Shown: positions 10,543 through 19,429, numbered from the stretch's first letter. The stretch: 64,000 nt of DNA from Streptomyces nigrescens (GCA_024349765.1 AP026073.1:4340001-4404000), one strand, 5' to 3'. Notes: generated by a model not told the origin, from the sequence alone. A program made the numbers and translations.

Positions 10543-11781
10543 ATGGCAGGCAACACGGAGCCGCTGTCGCCGCGGGCCAAGCTGGCCGTGACGGCGGGCA
10601 AGGCCGCGGCGGCGGTGTCGCGCGCGGCGGGCCGCGGCAGCGGATCGGTGATCGGTGGCCGGGTGGCGCTGAAGCTCGACCCCGACCTGCTGGCACGGCT
10701 CGCCGGGCACCTGGACGTCGTCCTGGTGTCGGCGACCAACGGCAAGACCACGACGACGCGGCTGATCGCGGAGGCGCTGCGGGCCAGCGGCCCGGTGGTC
10801 TCCAACGCGCTCGGCGCCAACATGCCGGCCGGCATCACCTCCGCCCTGGCCGGCGGCTCGGACGCCAAGTACGGCGTCATCGAGGTCGACGAGAAGTACC
10901 TCGCCGGGGTGGCCCGGGACGTCACGCCCAAGGCCATAGCGCTGCTGAACCTCTCGCGCGACCAGCTCGACCGGGCCGCCGAGACCCGGATGCTGGCCGA
11001 GAAGTGGCGCGAGGGACTGGCCGGCTCGAAGGCCCTGATCGTCGCCAACGCCGACGACCCGCTGATCGTGTGGGCGGCCTCGTCCTCCGCGAACGTGGTG
11101 TGGGTCGCCGCCGGCCAGGAGTGGAAGGACGACGCCTGGTCCTGCCCCTCGTGCGGTGGTGTGATGCAGCGGCCGGGCGACGACTGGTTCTGCGCCGAGT
11201 GCGGTTTCCGCCGCCCCACGCCCAGCTGGGCGCTCTCCGGCGACCACGTCCTCGACCCGCACGGCAGCGCCTGGCCGATCAAGCTCCAGCTTCCGGGGCG
11301 GGCCAACAAGGCCAACGCGACCACCTCCGCGGCGGTCGCCGCCGCCTTCGGGGTGCCGCCGCAGGTGGCCCTGGAGCGGATGTTCTCGGTGCAGGCGGTC
11401 GCCGGCCGCTACGACGTGGTCACGTTCCAGCAGCGTGAGCTGCGGCTGCTGCTGGCGAAGAACCCGGCCGGCTGGCTGGAGACCTTCTCGCTGATCGACC
11501 CGCCGCCGACCCCGGTGATCATGTCGGTGAACGCCCGCGGCGCGGACGGCACGGACACCTCCTGGCTGTGGGACGTCGACTACACCCGGCTGGCCGGGCA
11601 CCCGATCTTCGTGCTCGGGGACCGCAAGCTGGACCTGGCGGTGCGGCTGGAGGTCGCCGGCCTCGACTTCCAGGTGTGCGAGAGCCTGGACGAGGCGGTG
11701 CAGCAGGCGCCGCCCGGCCGCATCGAGGTCATCGCCAACTACACCGCCTTCCAGGACCTGCGCCGGCGCGTGGGCAACTGA
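10543..11781 (+). CDS. murT: Lipid II isoglutaminyl synthase, MurT subunit
   Basis: Mur-ligase-like subunit, 412 residues, that with GatD amidates the D-Glu of lipid II, an essential cell-wall step in many Gram-positives. The ATP loop ATNGKTTTT is at residues 64-72. An inserted zinc ribbon has four cysteines (C201, C204, C217, C220), a hallmark of MurT. The C-terminal DUF1727 domain ends in NYTAFQDLRRRVGN. The ATG at 10543 lies downstream of a strong AAGGAGGA. The stop is 38 bp before gatD, so the two are co-transcribed. Confidence 0.93.
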   Translation: MAGNTEPLSPRAKLAVTAGKAAAAVSRAAGRGSGSVIGGRVALKLDPDLLARLAGHLDVVLVSATNGKTTTTRLIAEALRASGPVVSNALGANMPAGITSALAGGSDAKYGVIEVDEKYLAGVARDVTPKAIALLNLSRDQLDRAAETRMLAEKWREGLAGSKALIVANADDPLIVWAASSSANVVWVAAGQEWKDDAWSCPSCGGVMQRPGDDWFCAECGFRRPTPSWALSGDHVLDPHGSAWPIKLQLPGRANKANATTSAAVAAAFGVPPQVALERMFSVQAVAGRYDVVTFQQRELRLLLAKNPAGWLETFSLIDPPPTPVIMSVNARGADGTDTSWLWDVDYTRLAGHPIFVLGDRKLDLAVRLEVAGLDFQVCESLDEAVQQAPPGRIEVIANYTAFQDLRRRVGN

Positions 11782-11819
11782 CCATGATCCACCCACCTTC
11801 ACGACAAGGACGAGCAAGC

Positions 11820-12548
11820 ATGAGTGACAACAGCCTGCGCCTGGTGTGGATCTACCCGGACCTGCTGAGCACCTACGGCGACCAGGGCAACGCCCTGGTG
11901 GTGGAGCGGCGGGCGCGCCAGCGCGGTCTGGACGTCCAGCGCCTGGACGTACGGTCCGACCAGCAGATCCCCACCTCCGGCGACATCTACCTGATCGGCG
12001 GCGGTGAGGACCGGCCGCAGCGGCTCGCCTCCGAGCGGCTGATCCGCGACGGCGGTCTGAGCCGCGCGGTCTCCAACGGCGCGATCGTCTTCTCGGTGTG
12101 CGCCGGCTACCAGATCCTGGGCCACGAGTTCATCAACGACCTCGGTGAGCGGCAGCAGGGCCTGGGGCTGCTGGACGTGGTGTCCACCCGCGGCGAGGGC
12201 GAGCGGTGCGTCGGTGACGTACTCGCCGACATCGACCCGCAGTTGGGGCTGCCGCCGCTGACCGGCTTCGAGAACCACCAGGGCGTGACCCATCTCGGCG
12301 CGACCGCCCGGCCGTTCGCCAAGGTCCGGTTCGGCAAGGGCAACGGCGTCGGCGACGGCTACGAGGGCGCGTACAACGACACCGTCTTCGGCACGTACAT
12401 GCACGGCCCGGTGATGGCCCGTAACCCGCACATCGCCGACCTGCTGATCAAGCTGGCGCTGGACGTCAACGCGCTGCCCCCGGTGGAAGACCGCTGGTAC
12501 GAGGCGCTCCGCCAGGAGCGGATCGCCGCGGCGACCCAGCCCGCCTGA
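11820..12548 (+). CDS. gatD: Lipid II isoglutaminyl synthase, glutaminase subunit GatD
   Basis: Class I glutamine amidotransferase of the CobB/CobQ-like type, 242 residues, supplying ammonia to MurT. The nucleophile Cys94 sits in FSVCAGYQILG and the partner His195 in GTYMHGP. The N-terminal IYPDLLSTYGDQGN is the family signature. The ATG at 11820 is preceded by AAGGA at a suitable distance. It partners with murT immediately upstream. Confidence 0.93.
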   Translation: MSDNSLRLVWIYPDLLSTYGDQGNALVVERRARQRGLDVQRLDVRSDQQIPTSGDIYLIGGGEDRPQRLASERLIRDGGLSRAVSNGAIVFSVCAGYQILGHEFINDLGERQQGLGLLDVVSTRGEGERCVGDVLADIDPQLGLPPLTGFENHQGVTHLGATARPFAKVRFGKGNGVGDGYEGAYNDTVFGTYMHGPVMARNPHIADLLIKLALDVNALPPVEDRWYEALRQERIAAATQPA

Positions 12549-12573
12549 GCGATATATCCCTTTCACGGCTTTT

Positions 12574-12605
12574 CGTACGCCCGCAGTCCGCACTGCGGGC
12601 GTACG
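12574..12605 (+). terminator. Terminator hairpin after murT-gatD
   Basis: Perfect 14-bp stem (12574-12587 with 12592-12605) and a 4-nt loop, 25 bp after the gatD stop. Confidence 0.85.
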
Positions 12606-12699
12606 TGTGCCCGGCGGCCCCGCGCTTGTAGGGTGAGCGGCATACAACCGGACGACGGGGTCCGGGCCCCCCGGTTACGTTGCAGAGGGTTTTCGAGCA

Positions 12700-13725
12700 A
12701 TGCGTATTGGTGTCCTCACCTCCGGCGGCGACTGCCCCGGTCTGAACGCCGTCATCCGCTCCGTCGTCCACCGCGCCACCGCCGATCACGGCGATGAGGT
12801 GATCGGCTTCCGCGACGGCTGGAAGGGCCTGCTGGAAGCCGATTACCGCAAACTCGACCTCGATGCCGTCGGCGGCATCCTGGCCCGCGGCGGCACCATC
12901 CTCGGGTCGTCCCGGGTGCAGCCGGCCCATCTGCGCGACGGTGTGGAGCGGGCCCGCGGCCACGTCGCCGAGCTGGGCCTGGACGCCATCATCCCGATCG
13001 GCGGCGAGGGCACGCTGAAGGCGGCGCGGCTGCTGTCGGACGCCGGGCTGCCGATCGTCGGCGTACCGAAGACCATCGACAACGACATCGCGGTCACCGA
13101 CGTGACGTTCGGGTTCGACACCGCGGTGGGCGTCGCCACGGAGGCGCTGGACCGGCTCAAGACGACCGCCGAGTCCCACCAGCGGGTCATGATCGTCGAG
13201 GTGATGGGGCGGCACACCGGCTGGATCGCGCTGCACTCGGGCATGGCGGCCGGTGCGCACGCGATCGTGGTGCCGGAGCGTCCCTTCGACATCGACGAGC
13301 TCACCGCGCGGGTGTCGGCCCGCTTCGAGGCCGGCAAGAAGTTCGCCATCGTGGTGGTCGCCGAGGGCGCCAAGCCGCGCGAGGGCACCATGTCGTTCGA
13401 CATCGGCGGCAAGGACATCTACGGCCACGAGCGGTTCGCCGGCGTCGCCCGGCAGCTCTCCGTCGAGCTGGAGAACCGCCTCGGCAAGGAGGCCCGGCCG
13501 GTCATCCTCGGCCACGTCCAGCGCGGCGGCACCCCCACCGCGTACGACCGGGTGCTCGCCACCCGCTTCGGCTGGCACGCCGTCGAGGCCGCGCACCGCG
13601 GGGAGTTCGGCATGATGACCGCGCTGCGCGGCACGGACATCACCCTGGTCCCGCTGGCCGAGGCCGTGGAGACGCTGAAGACGGTGCCGGCCGCACGCTA
13701 CGACGAGGCCGAGTGCGTGCTGTGA
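12700..13725 (+). CDS. pfkA: ATP-dependent 6-phosphofructokinase
   Basis: Glycolytic enzyme converting fructose 6-phosphate to fructose 1,6-bisphosphate, 341 residues, group III/actinobacterial type. Motifs: SGGDCPGLNAVIR (ATP loop), IGGEGTLKAA (Mg/ATP site; the Gly-Gly-Glu-Gly form is common in this subgroup), PKTIDNDI with the catalytic Asp, and MGRHTGWIA. Streptomycetes usually carry more than one copy. It has its own promoter region after the gatD terminator and is followed by another hairpin. Confidence 0.94.
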   Translation: MRIGVLTSGGDCPGLNAVIRSVVHRATADHGDEVIGFRDGWKGLLEADYRKLDLDAVGGILARGGTILGSSRVQPAHLRDGVERARGHVAELGLDAIIPIGGEGTLKAARLLSDAGLPIVGVPKTIDNDIAVTDVTFGFDTAVGVATEALDRLKTTAESHQRVMIVEVMGRHTGWIALHSGMAAGAHAIVVPERPFDIDELTARVSARFEAGKKFAIVVVAEGAKPREGTMSFDIGGKDIYGHERFAGVARQLSVELENRLGKEARPVILGHVQRGGTPTAYDRVLATRFGWHAVEAAHRGEFGMMTALRGTDITLVPLAEAVETLKTVPAARYDEAECVL

Positions 13726-13785
13726 CCCCGGCCACCGCGCCCGGCACACCCGTCCGCCCCGCACGGTAGTTCCCCGCCGTACGAC

Positions 13786-13817
13786 CCGCCCCCGGCCACG
13801 ATCACGGCCGGGGGCGG
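13786..13817 (+). terminator. Terminator hairpin after pfkA
   Basis: Perfect 12-bp GC stem (13786-13797 with 13806-13817) with an 8-nt loop between pfkA and the CtaG-like gene. Confidence 0.8.
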
Positions 13818-13863
13818 TTCTACGCTTGTCGCCGGAGCATTGGTACGAATCAGGAGCGAGCGG

Positions 13864-14823
13864 ATGGATCACAGCGGGCACGGCATGGACGGCATGCAGA
13901 TGGATCTACCGCCGTTCACGCTGGGGCGGGGCCTCGCGTTCGGTGGTGATCCGGTCTTCCTCATCGGCTGCCTGCTGGCCCTCGGGCTGTACGGCTGGGC
14001 GGTCGTCCGGCTGCGGCGCCGGGGCGATGCCTGGCCGCTCGGCCGGGTCGTGGCCTGGGTCCTGGGCGTGGCCACCGTGGCGCTGGCCATGTGCACCCGG
14101 CTGAACGACTACGGCATGGTGATGTTCAGCGTGCACATGGTCCAGCACATGATCGTGAGCATGCTCTCGCCGATCCTGCTGCTGCTCGGCGCGCCGGTGA
14201 CGCTGGCGCTGCGGGCGCTGCCCACCGCCGGGCGCGGCCGCAAGGGCCCGCGGGAGTTGCTGGTGGCGCTGCTGCACAGCCGCTACATGCGGGTCATCAC
14301 GCACCCCGCCTTCACCATCCCGCTGTTCATCGCGAGCCTCTACGCGCTGTACTTCTCGCCGCTGTTCGACTTCCTGATGGAGTCCCGGGCCGGGCACATC
14401 GGGATGATGGTGCACTTCCTCGCGGTCGGCCTGGTCTTCTTCTGGCCGATCATGGGTGTCGACCCGGGACCGCACCGGCCCGGTTACGTGATGCGGATGC
14501 TGGAGCTCTTCGCCGGCATGCCGTTCCACGCCTTCTTCGGCATCGCGCTGATGATGGCCTCGGAGCCGATGGTCGACACGTTCCTGCACCCGCCGGCCTC
14601 GCTCGGCATCGAAGCGCTCGCCGACCAGCAGGCCGCCGGCGGCATCGCCTGGGCGTTCAGCGAGATCCCGTCCGTCGTGGTGCTGATCGCGCTGGTCTTC
14701 CAGTGGTACAAGTCCGAGGAGCGGCAGTCGCAGCGCGCCGACCGGGCCGCGGACCGCAACGGGGACAAGGACCTGGCCGACTACAACGCGTACCTCGCGT
14801 CCCTCAACGCGCGGGGGCGGTAG
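13864..14823 (+). CDS. CtaG-like cytochrome c oxidase assembly membrane protein
   Basis: 319-residue polytopic protein of the caa3_CtaG family, linked to maturation of the CuB centre of cytochrome oxidase. It begins with a Met/His-rich stretch (MDHSGHGMDGMQMD) that could bind copper, followed by about seven hydrophobic helices. Conserved His residues occur in VHMVQHMIVSML and MVHFLAVG. The ATG at 13864 has AGGAG at 7 nt. A 52-residue membrane ORF follows downstream. The exact role of this family in actinomycetes is inferred from Bacillus CtaG. Confidence 0.88.
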   Translation: MDHSGHGMDGMQMDLPPFTLGRGLAFGGDPVFLIGCLLALGLYGWAVVRLRRRGDAWPLGRVVAWVLGVATVALAMCTRLNDYGMVMFSVHMVQHMIVSMLSPILLLLGAPVTLALRALPTAGRGRKGPRELLVALLHSRYMRVITHPAFTIPLFIASLYALYFSPLFDFLMESRAGHIGMMVHFLAVGLVFFWPIMGVDPGPHRPGYVMRMLELFAGMPFHAFFGIALMMASEPMVDTFLHPPASLGIEALADQQAAGGIAWAFSEIPSVVVLIALVFQWYKSEERQSQRADRAADRNGDKDLADYNAYLASLNARGR

Positions 14824-14938
14824 GGCGACAAGCGGGTGGGTCGACCATCTGGCGGTACGGGCCGCGGCCGGGGACGATGGTCCCATGGCCGCGGCCCGCT
14901 GCGTTGCCGGCTCCGGGCCGCCGTGAGGAGGATGCGGG

Positions 14939-15097
14939 ATGCCCGGATCTGTGAGGACGATGGCCGTGTGCACGGTGACCGGTCTGGTGGCCGCCACCAC
15001 CTACACCGTGGCGCTGGGCGCCAACGGCTGGCTCTGGTTCTGCTGGGTGATCCTGGCCGTGGTGACGGTCGGGGTGGTGGCGGCCCGGCCGAACTGA
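14939..15097 (+). CDS. 52-residue two-helix membrane protein
   Basis: Short reading frame MPGSVRTMAVCTVTGLVAA... ending VVAARPN, preceded by a strong GAGGAGG with 7-nt spacing. It contains two hydrophobic segments (about residues 8-24 and 30-48) joined by a GANGWLW turn. It lies 115 bp after the CtaG-like gene on the same strand and is convergent with the SSI-like gene 6 bp away. The good ribosome site and clean membrane topology support it as real; function unknown. Confidence 0.65.
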   Translation: MPGSVRTMAVCTVTGLVAATTYTVALGANGWLWFCWVILAVVTVGVVAARPN

Positions 15098-15103
15098 GGG
15101 CCC

Positions 15104-15535
15104 TCAGAAGCGGAAGACCGGCCCGGTGGCGGAGTCCAGCGTGCACGCGTTGGGGAACTCCTTGCGCCAGTTCACCGGTACGCCGCGCCAGTCGCCGGTC
15201 GCGCTGACGGTGACCGGGTTGTACTGCCGGTTGCAGACGTGCGGCTCGCCGGGCAGCGCGTCCAGATCGCCGCGGGCCCAGGTCAGCGCGTCGCAGGCGG
15301 CGGCCGCGTGCGGGTGTCTGCCGTAGGTGTCCGGGCAGGTGAGCCGCACCCCGCGGATCCAGGTGTCGTGGTCCCCGGAGATGGTCAGCAGCAGGCCCTG
15401 TCGGGCGGGCGGCGGCGGTTCGGTGGCGCCGGCCGGGGCGGCGCAGAACGCACCGGCCAGCGCGGCGGACACGGTCGCGACCACGGCGGCGGGCACGGCG
15501 GCACGCGCGGTGCGGCGTCGGTGGTGCACGGGCAT
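15104..15535 (-). CDS. Secreted subtilisin-inhibitor-like (SSI) protease inhibitor
   Basis: 143-residue precursor with a twin-Arg-free but Arg-rich Sec signal (MPVHHRRRTARAAVPAAVV... cleaved near AGA-TEPP) and an SSI domain of about 105 residues. The four family cysteines are present (in LTCPDTYG, AAACDAL, HVCNRQYNP and PNACTL). Aligning HVCNRQYNPV with the SSI loop CPMVYDPV places Arg at P1, which predicts inhibition of trypsin-like rather than subtilisin-like proteases. The start at 15535 has AGGAGG at 6 nt. SSI proteins control extracellular proteolysis during streptomycete development. Confidence 0.93.
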   Translation of the reverse strand: MPVHHRRRTARAAVPAAVVATVSAALAGAFCAAPAGATEPPPPARQGLLLTISGDHDTWIRGVRLTCPDTYGRHPHAAAACDALTWARGDLDALPGEPHVCNRQYNPVTVSATGDWRGVPVNWRKEFPNACTLDSATGPVFRF

Positions 15536-15786
15536 CGGTGCCTCCTGGGGGACGCGGGGTGGCTTCAGGCCACCCCGCCGGGCCCCGGCACACAAGCGGC
15601 CACGCCGCGAGGTCGCCCGTACGGGCCCGTTCTTGGGCCGTTCCGGGCCCATGGGTCCGCCCCGGCCCGTGCACGACAGGGTGGCCGGTGACGGAGGAGG
15701 CGGCTTCCGTCACCGGCCACCGGACCGGAGGGGTTCTGCGAACGGGCTCTCGTCCCGGGGGCTCACGCCCGGGTGTCAGGCCCGTG

Positions 15787-16476
15787 CTAGCCCACGCGCT
15801 CGATGCGGGCGTGCCGGATGAGGAACTTGCCCGCCTCCCGTACCTGCTCGAACGCGGAGTTGTTGAGCAGCACACAGCTGCCCGACGTCGAGGTCACGGA
15901 CACGGTCGTCGACTTGTTGTTGTCCAGGTTGGTCACCTTGAGTTTCGTGCCGGTGGGGAACTGGTCGCTGGAGGCGGCCGGTGCGCCGCCCTCGCCGGAG
16001 AGGGTGACCGTCGAGCCGGGGCAGACCACGTCGCCGTCGGCCGCGGGCGGGGCGCCGGACGCGGACGGGTCGGCCGAGCCGGGCGGGGCGGCCGAGGAGC
16101 TCGGGTCGGCCGAGGAACCCGGTGGTGCCTCGGATGCGGGCGGTGCACTGCTCTGGGGCGGCGCACCGCCCTGGGGTGGCGCGCCCGCCTGGTCACCGCC
16201 CGCTCCCCCACTACAGCCGGCGGCCTGCTGCTTGACCTGGATCTCCTTGATCACCGCCTGCCGGTTGGCGATCCGCGCCGCCGACTGCGCGTCCGGGTGG
16301 GCCCGTTGGTCGGCGATGAACTTCTGGTTGTTGCTCAGGGCGGTGGCCAGTCCGTCGCAGGCCACCGACGCCTGGCTGGTGCCGGTCGTGACGATGGCGA
16401 TACCACCCACCAGCGCCGCGGCGCTCACCGCGACCACGATCTTCTGTCGCCGGGTGACTCTTCTCTTGCGGGACAT
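15787..16476 (-). CDS. Secreted or anchored protein with degenerate double-psi beta-barrel-like C-terminus
   Basis: 229 residues. An N-terminal signal/anchor (KIVVAVSAAALVGGIAIVTTG) is followed by a helical region with two Cys (residues about 40 and 88), a 60-residue linker rich in Pro, Ala, Ser and Gly, and a C-terminal part FPTGTKLKVTNLDNNKSTTV ... SCVLLNNSAFEQV. The TNLDNNKS strand pattern and the position of the segment resemble RlpA/expansin-type barrels, although the catalytic Asp of lytic RlpA is not evident. I read it as an envelope protein of unknown role. Confidence 0.8.
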   Translation of the reverse strand: MSRKRRVTRRQKIVVAVSAAALVGGIAIVTTGTSQASVACDGLATALSNNQKFIADQRAHPDAQSAARIANRQAVIKEIQVKQQAAGCSGGAGGDQAGAPPQGGAPPQSSAPPASEAPPGSSADPSSSAAPPGSADPSASGAPPAADGDVVCPGSTVTLSGEGGAPAASSDQFPTGTKLKVTNLDNNKSTTVSVTSTSGSCVLLNNSAFEQVREAGKFLIRHARIERVG

Positions 16477-16630
16477 CTAGGGCTCCTGTCCTCGGCCCGG
16501 AAGCTGGTCCCGGGCTCGCTTGCCGGTCAGTACGGGCACCCAACTACGGCGCGCTCAGGGCCCGTTGAAAGTTGTCCGGGGATGCCAAACCCGCTGCCGG
16601 GCGCGCGGCGGGGCCTGCGATGATGTCCGC

Positions 16631-17386
16631 GTGCGCGTACTGATGCCGGTCCCCGACCGCGACTTCGATGTCACCGAGGTGGCCGTGCCCTGGCGGCTGC
16701 TCACCGACGCCGGGCACGAGGTCGTCCTCGCCACCGAGCGGGCCGGCACCCGCCCCGCCTGCGATCCGCGGCTGCTGACCGGCGTCCTCTTCGGGCGGCT
16801 CGGCGCCGCGCCGGAGGCCCGGCAGTGCTACGAAGAGCTCACCCGGAGCGCGGAGTTCGCGGCGACCGCGGGCTGGTCGGAGCTGGACCCGGAGGAGTAC
16901 GACGGGCTGCTGCTGCCCGGGGGCCATGCGCCCGGCATGCGGCAGTATCTGGGCTCGGCGGCGCTGCGGCGGCAGGTCGGCGGGTTCTGGGCGCTCGGCC
17001 GTCCGGTCGGTGCGATCTGCCACGGCGTCCTGGTCCTGGCGCGGACGACCGACCCGGCCACCGGCCGCAGCCTGCTCGCGGACCGCCGAACGACCTGTCT
17101 GCCCCGGTACATGGAACGCTCGGCCTATCTGGCCACCGCCTGGCGTCTCGGCCGCTATTACCGGACGTATCCGGCGTACGTGGAGGACGAGGTCCGGGCC
17201 GCGCTGGACGCCCCCGGGAGGCAGTTCGCGCGCGGACCGCGGACGCTCTCCGCCCGGGGCACCGCGACCGACGACTCCCCCGCGTTCGTGGTCGAGGACG
17301 GCACCTACCTGTCCGCCCGCTGGCCGGGCGACGCGTACCTCTTCGCCCGCCGCTTCCTGGCCCTCCTGGAGGCAGCACCCCACTGA
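16631..17386 (+). CDS. DJ-1/PfpI-family protein (class I glutamine amidotransferase-like)
   Basis: 251 residues with a Rossmann-like alpha/beta fold. The nucleophile elbow is AICHGVLVLAR, with Cys in the DJ-1 position, and a Glu candidate in EEYDGLLLPGGHAPGMRQYL. Members act as chaperone/deglycase, protease or hydratase; which applies is not clear. The GTG at 16631 is chosen because VRVLMPVPDRDFD matches the first strand of the family; an upstream extension of 37 codons would be Arg/Cys-rich and unlike the fold. Confidence 0.85.
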   Translation: MRVLMPVPDRDFDVTEVAVPWRLLTDAGHEVVLATERAGTRPACDPRLLTGVLFGRLGAAPEARQCYEELTRSAEFAATAGWSELDPEEYDGLLLPGGHAPGMRQYLGSAALRRQVGGFWALGRPVGAICHGVLVLARTTDPATGRSLLADRRTTCLPRYMERSAYLATAWRLGRYYRTYPAYVEDEVRAALDAPGRQFARGPRTLSARGTATDDSPAFVVEDGTYLSARWPGDAYLFARRFLALLEAAPH

Positions 17387-17528
17387 CGGTCCGCGGGCGG
17401 TCGTCGCGTCGCCTCCCGGTGCGGCCCGTGTCCCGGCCCCGGCGGCGTCGATCCCGCCTCAGGGTGGTGACCACCGAGGGCAGTTGCTCGTACACTCACT
17501 GCCGCCTCGGCCGCGGAGGGAGCCGCCC

Positions 17529-18269
17529 GTGTTCTACCAGGTGCTCAAGTACGTCCTTCTGGGACCGCTGTTGCGACTGGTGTTCCGACCACGGGTCGAG
17601 GGCCTCGGGCACCTCCCCGAGGAGGGCGCCGCGATCATCGCCGGCAACCACCTCTCGTTCGCCGACCACTTCGTGATGCCCGCGATCGTGCCGCGCCGGG
17701 TGACGTTCCTCGCCAAGTCCGAGTACTTCACCGGACCGGGCCTGAAAGGGCGGCTGACCGCGGCGTTCTTCCGCGGGGTCGGGCAGATCCCGGTGGACCG
17801 GTCCGGCGGCCGCGCCTCCCGGGCGGCGATCGCGTCGGGCCTGGCCGTGCTGCGCAAGGGCCGGCTGCTGGGCATCTATCCGGAGGGCACCCGGTCGCAC
17901 GACGGCCGGCTCTACAAGGGACGCACCGGGGTCGCCGCGATGGCCCTGCAGGCCGGGGTACCGGTGATCCCCTGTGCCGTGATCGGCACGTTCGAGGCAC
18001 AGCCGACCGGCCGGCGGCTGCCGCGGGCCATGCCGATCACCATCCGCTTCGGCGAGCCGCTGGACTTCTCCCGGTACGCCGGCCTGGCCGACGAACGCAC
18101 CGCGCTGCGCGCCGTCACCGACCAGATCATGTACGCGATCCTCCATCTCTCCGGGCAGGAGTACGTCGACCTGTACGCCACCGACGCCAAGGCCCGGGCG
18201 CAGGCGGCGGCGCACCCGCACGTGCGCCGTCGGCGAACGGCGCCGCCCACCCCGCCCGAAGGGCCCTAG
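17529..18269 (+). CDS. plsC: 1-acyl-sn-glycerol-3-phosphate acyltransferase
   Basis: Membrane-associated acyltransferase of 246 residues that makes phosphatidic acid from lysophosphatidic acid. The catalytic HX4D box is NHLSFADH (His41, Asp46); the acyl-acceptor motif is YPEGTRS, followed by GVAAMALQAGVPVIP. GTG at 17529 is preceded by GGAGGGAG. A candidate promoter has GTGACC (17467-17472) and TACACT (17491-17496) with 18-bp spacing. The C-terminal 25 residues are Arg/Pro-rich. Streptomycetes have several paralogues, so the physiological acceptor is uncertain. Confidence 0.92.
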   Translation: MFYQVLKYVLLGPLLRLVFRPRVEGLGHLPEEGAAIIAGNHLSFADHFVMPAIVPRRVTFLAKSEYFTGPGLKGRLTAAFFRGVGQIPVDRSGGRASRAAIASGLAVLRKGRLLGIYPEGTRSHDGRLYKGRTGVAAMALQAGVPVIPCAVIGTFEAQPTGRRLPRAMPITIRFGEPLDFSRYAGLADERTALRAVTDQIMYAILHLSGQEYVDLYATDAKARAQAAAHPHVRRRRTAPPTPPEGP

Positions 18270-18272
18270 CGT
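18267..18272 (+). promoter_or_regulatory. Candidate -10 box of a leaderless epimerase transcript
   Basis: TAGCGT ends 7 nt before the ATG at 18280 and no Shine-Dalgarno sequence is present. In Streptomyces this spacing puts the transcription start at the start codon. Confidence 0.4.
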
Positions 18273-18279
18273 CGCGGGT

Positions 18280-19338
18280 ATGACAACGGGCAGCGCAGTG
18301 GTGGTCGGGGCGAGCGGGCAGATCGGGCGGGCGGCGGTGCGGGCGCTGGCCCGGGACGGCTGGGAGGTGCGGGCCGGGTCCCGGCGCGGGGGACGCGACG
18401 ACTCCTGGCCCGAGGAGGTCCGCAGCGTGGCGGTGGACCGGGAGGACGACGCGGCGCTGGCCGGTCTGGTCGGCGACGGCTGTGACGTCCTCCTGGACTG
18501 CGTGGCGTACGGAGCCGCGCACGCCCGCCAGTTGACCGCGCTGGCGGACCGGATCGGCTCGGCCGTGGTGATCTCCAGCGGGGCGGTCTACGAGGACGGC
18601 CACGGGCGCGGCTTCGCCACCCAGGACGAGCCGGACGGCTCCCCGGTCTATCCGGTGCCCCTGGTGGAGTCGCAGCCCACGGTGGCGCCCGGCGAGGGCG
18701 AGTACACCGCGGGCAAGGTGGCGCTGGAGCGGGCGCTGCTGGCGGTGGGCGACCGGCTGCCGGTGACGCTGCTGCGGGCCGGTGCGATCCACGGCCCGCA
18801 CAGTCCGCTCCCCCGTGAACTGTATTTCGTCAAGCGGGTGCTGGACGGCCGCCGGGTCCGCGTCCTGGCGCACGGCGGGCTCAGCCGCTTCCATCCGGTG
18901 CACGTCGACAACCTCGCCGAGCTGATCCGCCTGGCGGCCCGCCGCCCGGGCTCCCGGGTCCTCAACGCCGGTGATCCGAAGGCCCCGACGGTCGCCGAGA
19001 TCGCGCTCGCGGTGGACGCCGCGATGGACGCCCCGCCCAGCGAACTGGTCCTCCTGGACGGCGCCCCGCCGTCCCCCGCCGTCGGCGAGACCCCGTGGTC
19101 CCTCCCGCACCCGATGGTCTACGACATGACCGCAGCCGTCCGCGAACTGGGCTACCGTCCGGTGACCACCTACGAGGACTCGCTGCCCGGCACCGTGGCC
19201 TGGCTGACCGACCTGATCGCGCAGCAGGACTGGCAGGCGGCCTTCCCGACCATGGCCTCGTACTACCCGGAGGAGAACCTCTTCGGGTACGCGGCGGAGG
19301 ACGCCTGGCTGGCGGGGAGGGACGGCGGACGTACCTGA
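18280..19338 (+). CDS. NAD(P)-dependent epimerase/dehydratase-like protein
   Basis: 352-residue extended SDR. The N-terminal Rossmann motif is GASGQIGRAAVRAL; the C-terminal half contains LLRAGAIHGPHS and the DNLAELIRLAARRPGSRVLNAGD segment typical of sugar-nucleotide epimerase relatives. The usual Tyr-x3-Lys pair appears as YTAGK (in GEGEYTAGKVALERAL), which supports an enzymatic role. The substrate is unknown. It begins 10 bp after plsC with no ribosome site. Confidence 0.88.
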   Translation: MTTGSAVVVGASGQIGRAAVRALARDGWEVRAGSRRGGRDDSWPEEVRSVAVDREDDAALAGLVGDGCDVLLDCVAYGAAHARQLTALADRIGSAVVISSGAVYEDGHGRGFATQDEPDGSPVYPVPLVESQPTVAPGEGEYTAGKVALERALLAVGDRLPVTLLRAGAIHGPHSPLPRELYFVKRVLDGRRVRVLAHGGLSRFHPVHVDNLAELIRLAARRPGSRVLNAGDPKAPTVAEIALAVDAAMDAPPSELVLLDGAPPSPAVGETPWSLPHPMVYDMTAAVRELGYRPVTTYEDSLPGTVAWLTDLIAQQDWQAAFPTMASYYPEENLFGYAAEDAWLAGRDGGRT

Positions 19339-19429
19339 GGCCGGCCGGCCACCCGTTATTCGATCGCGCACCCCGCCCCGCCGCCCCTACCGTGATCATC
19401 ATGATGACGTGGAGTGAAGGGTGCCGTCG

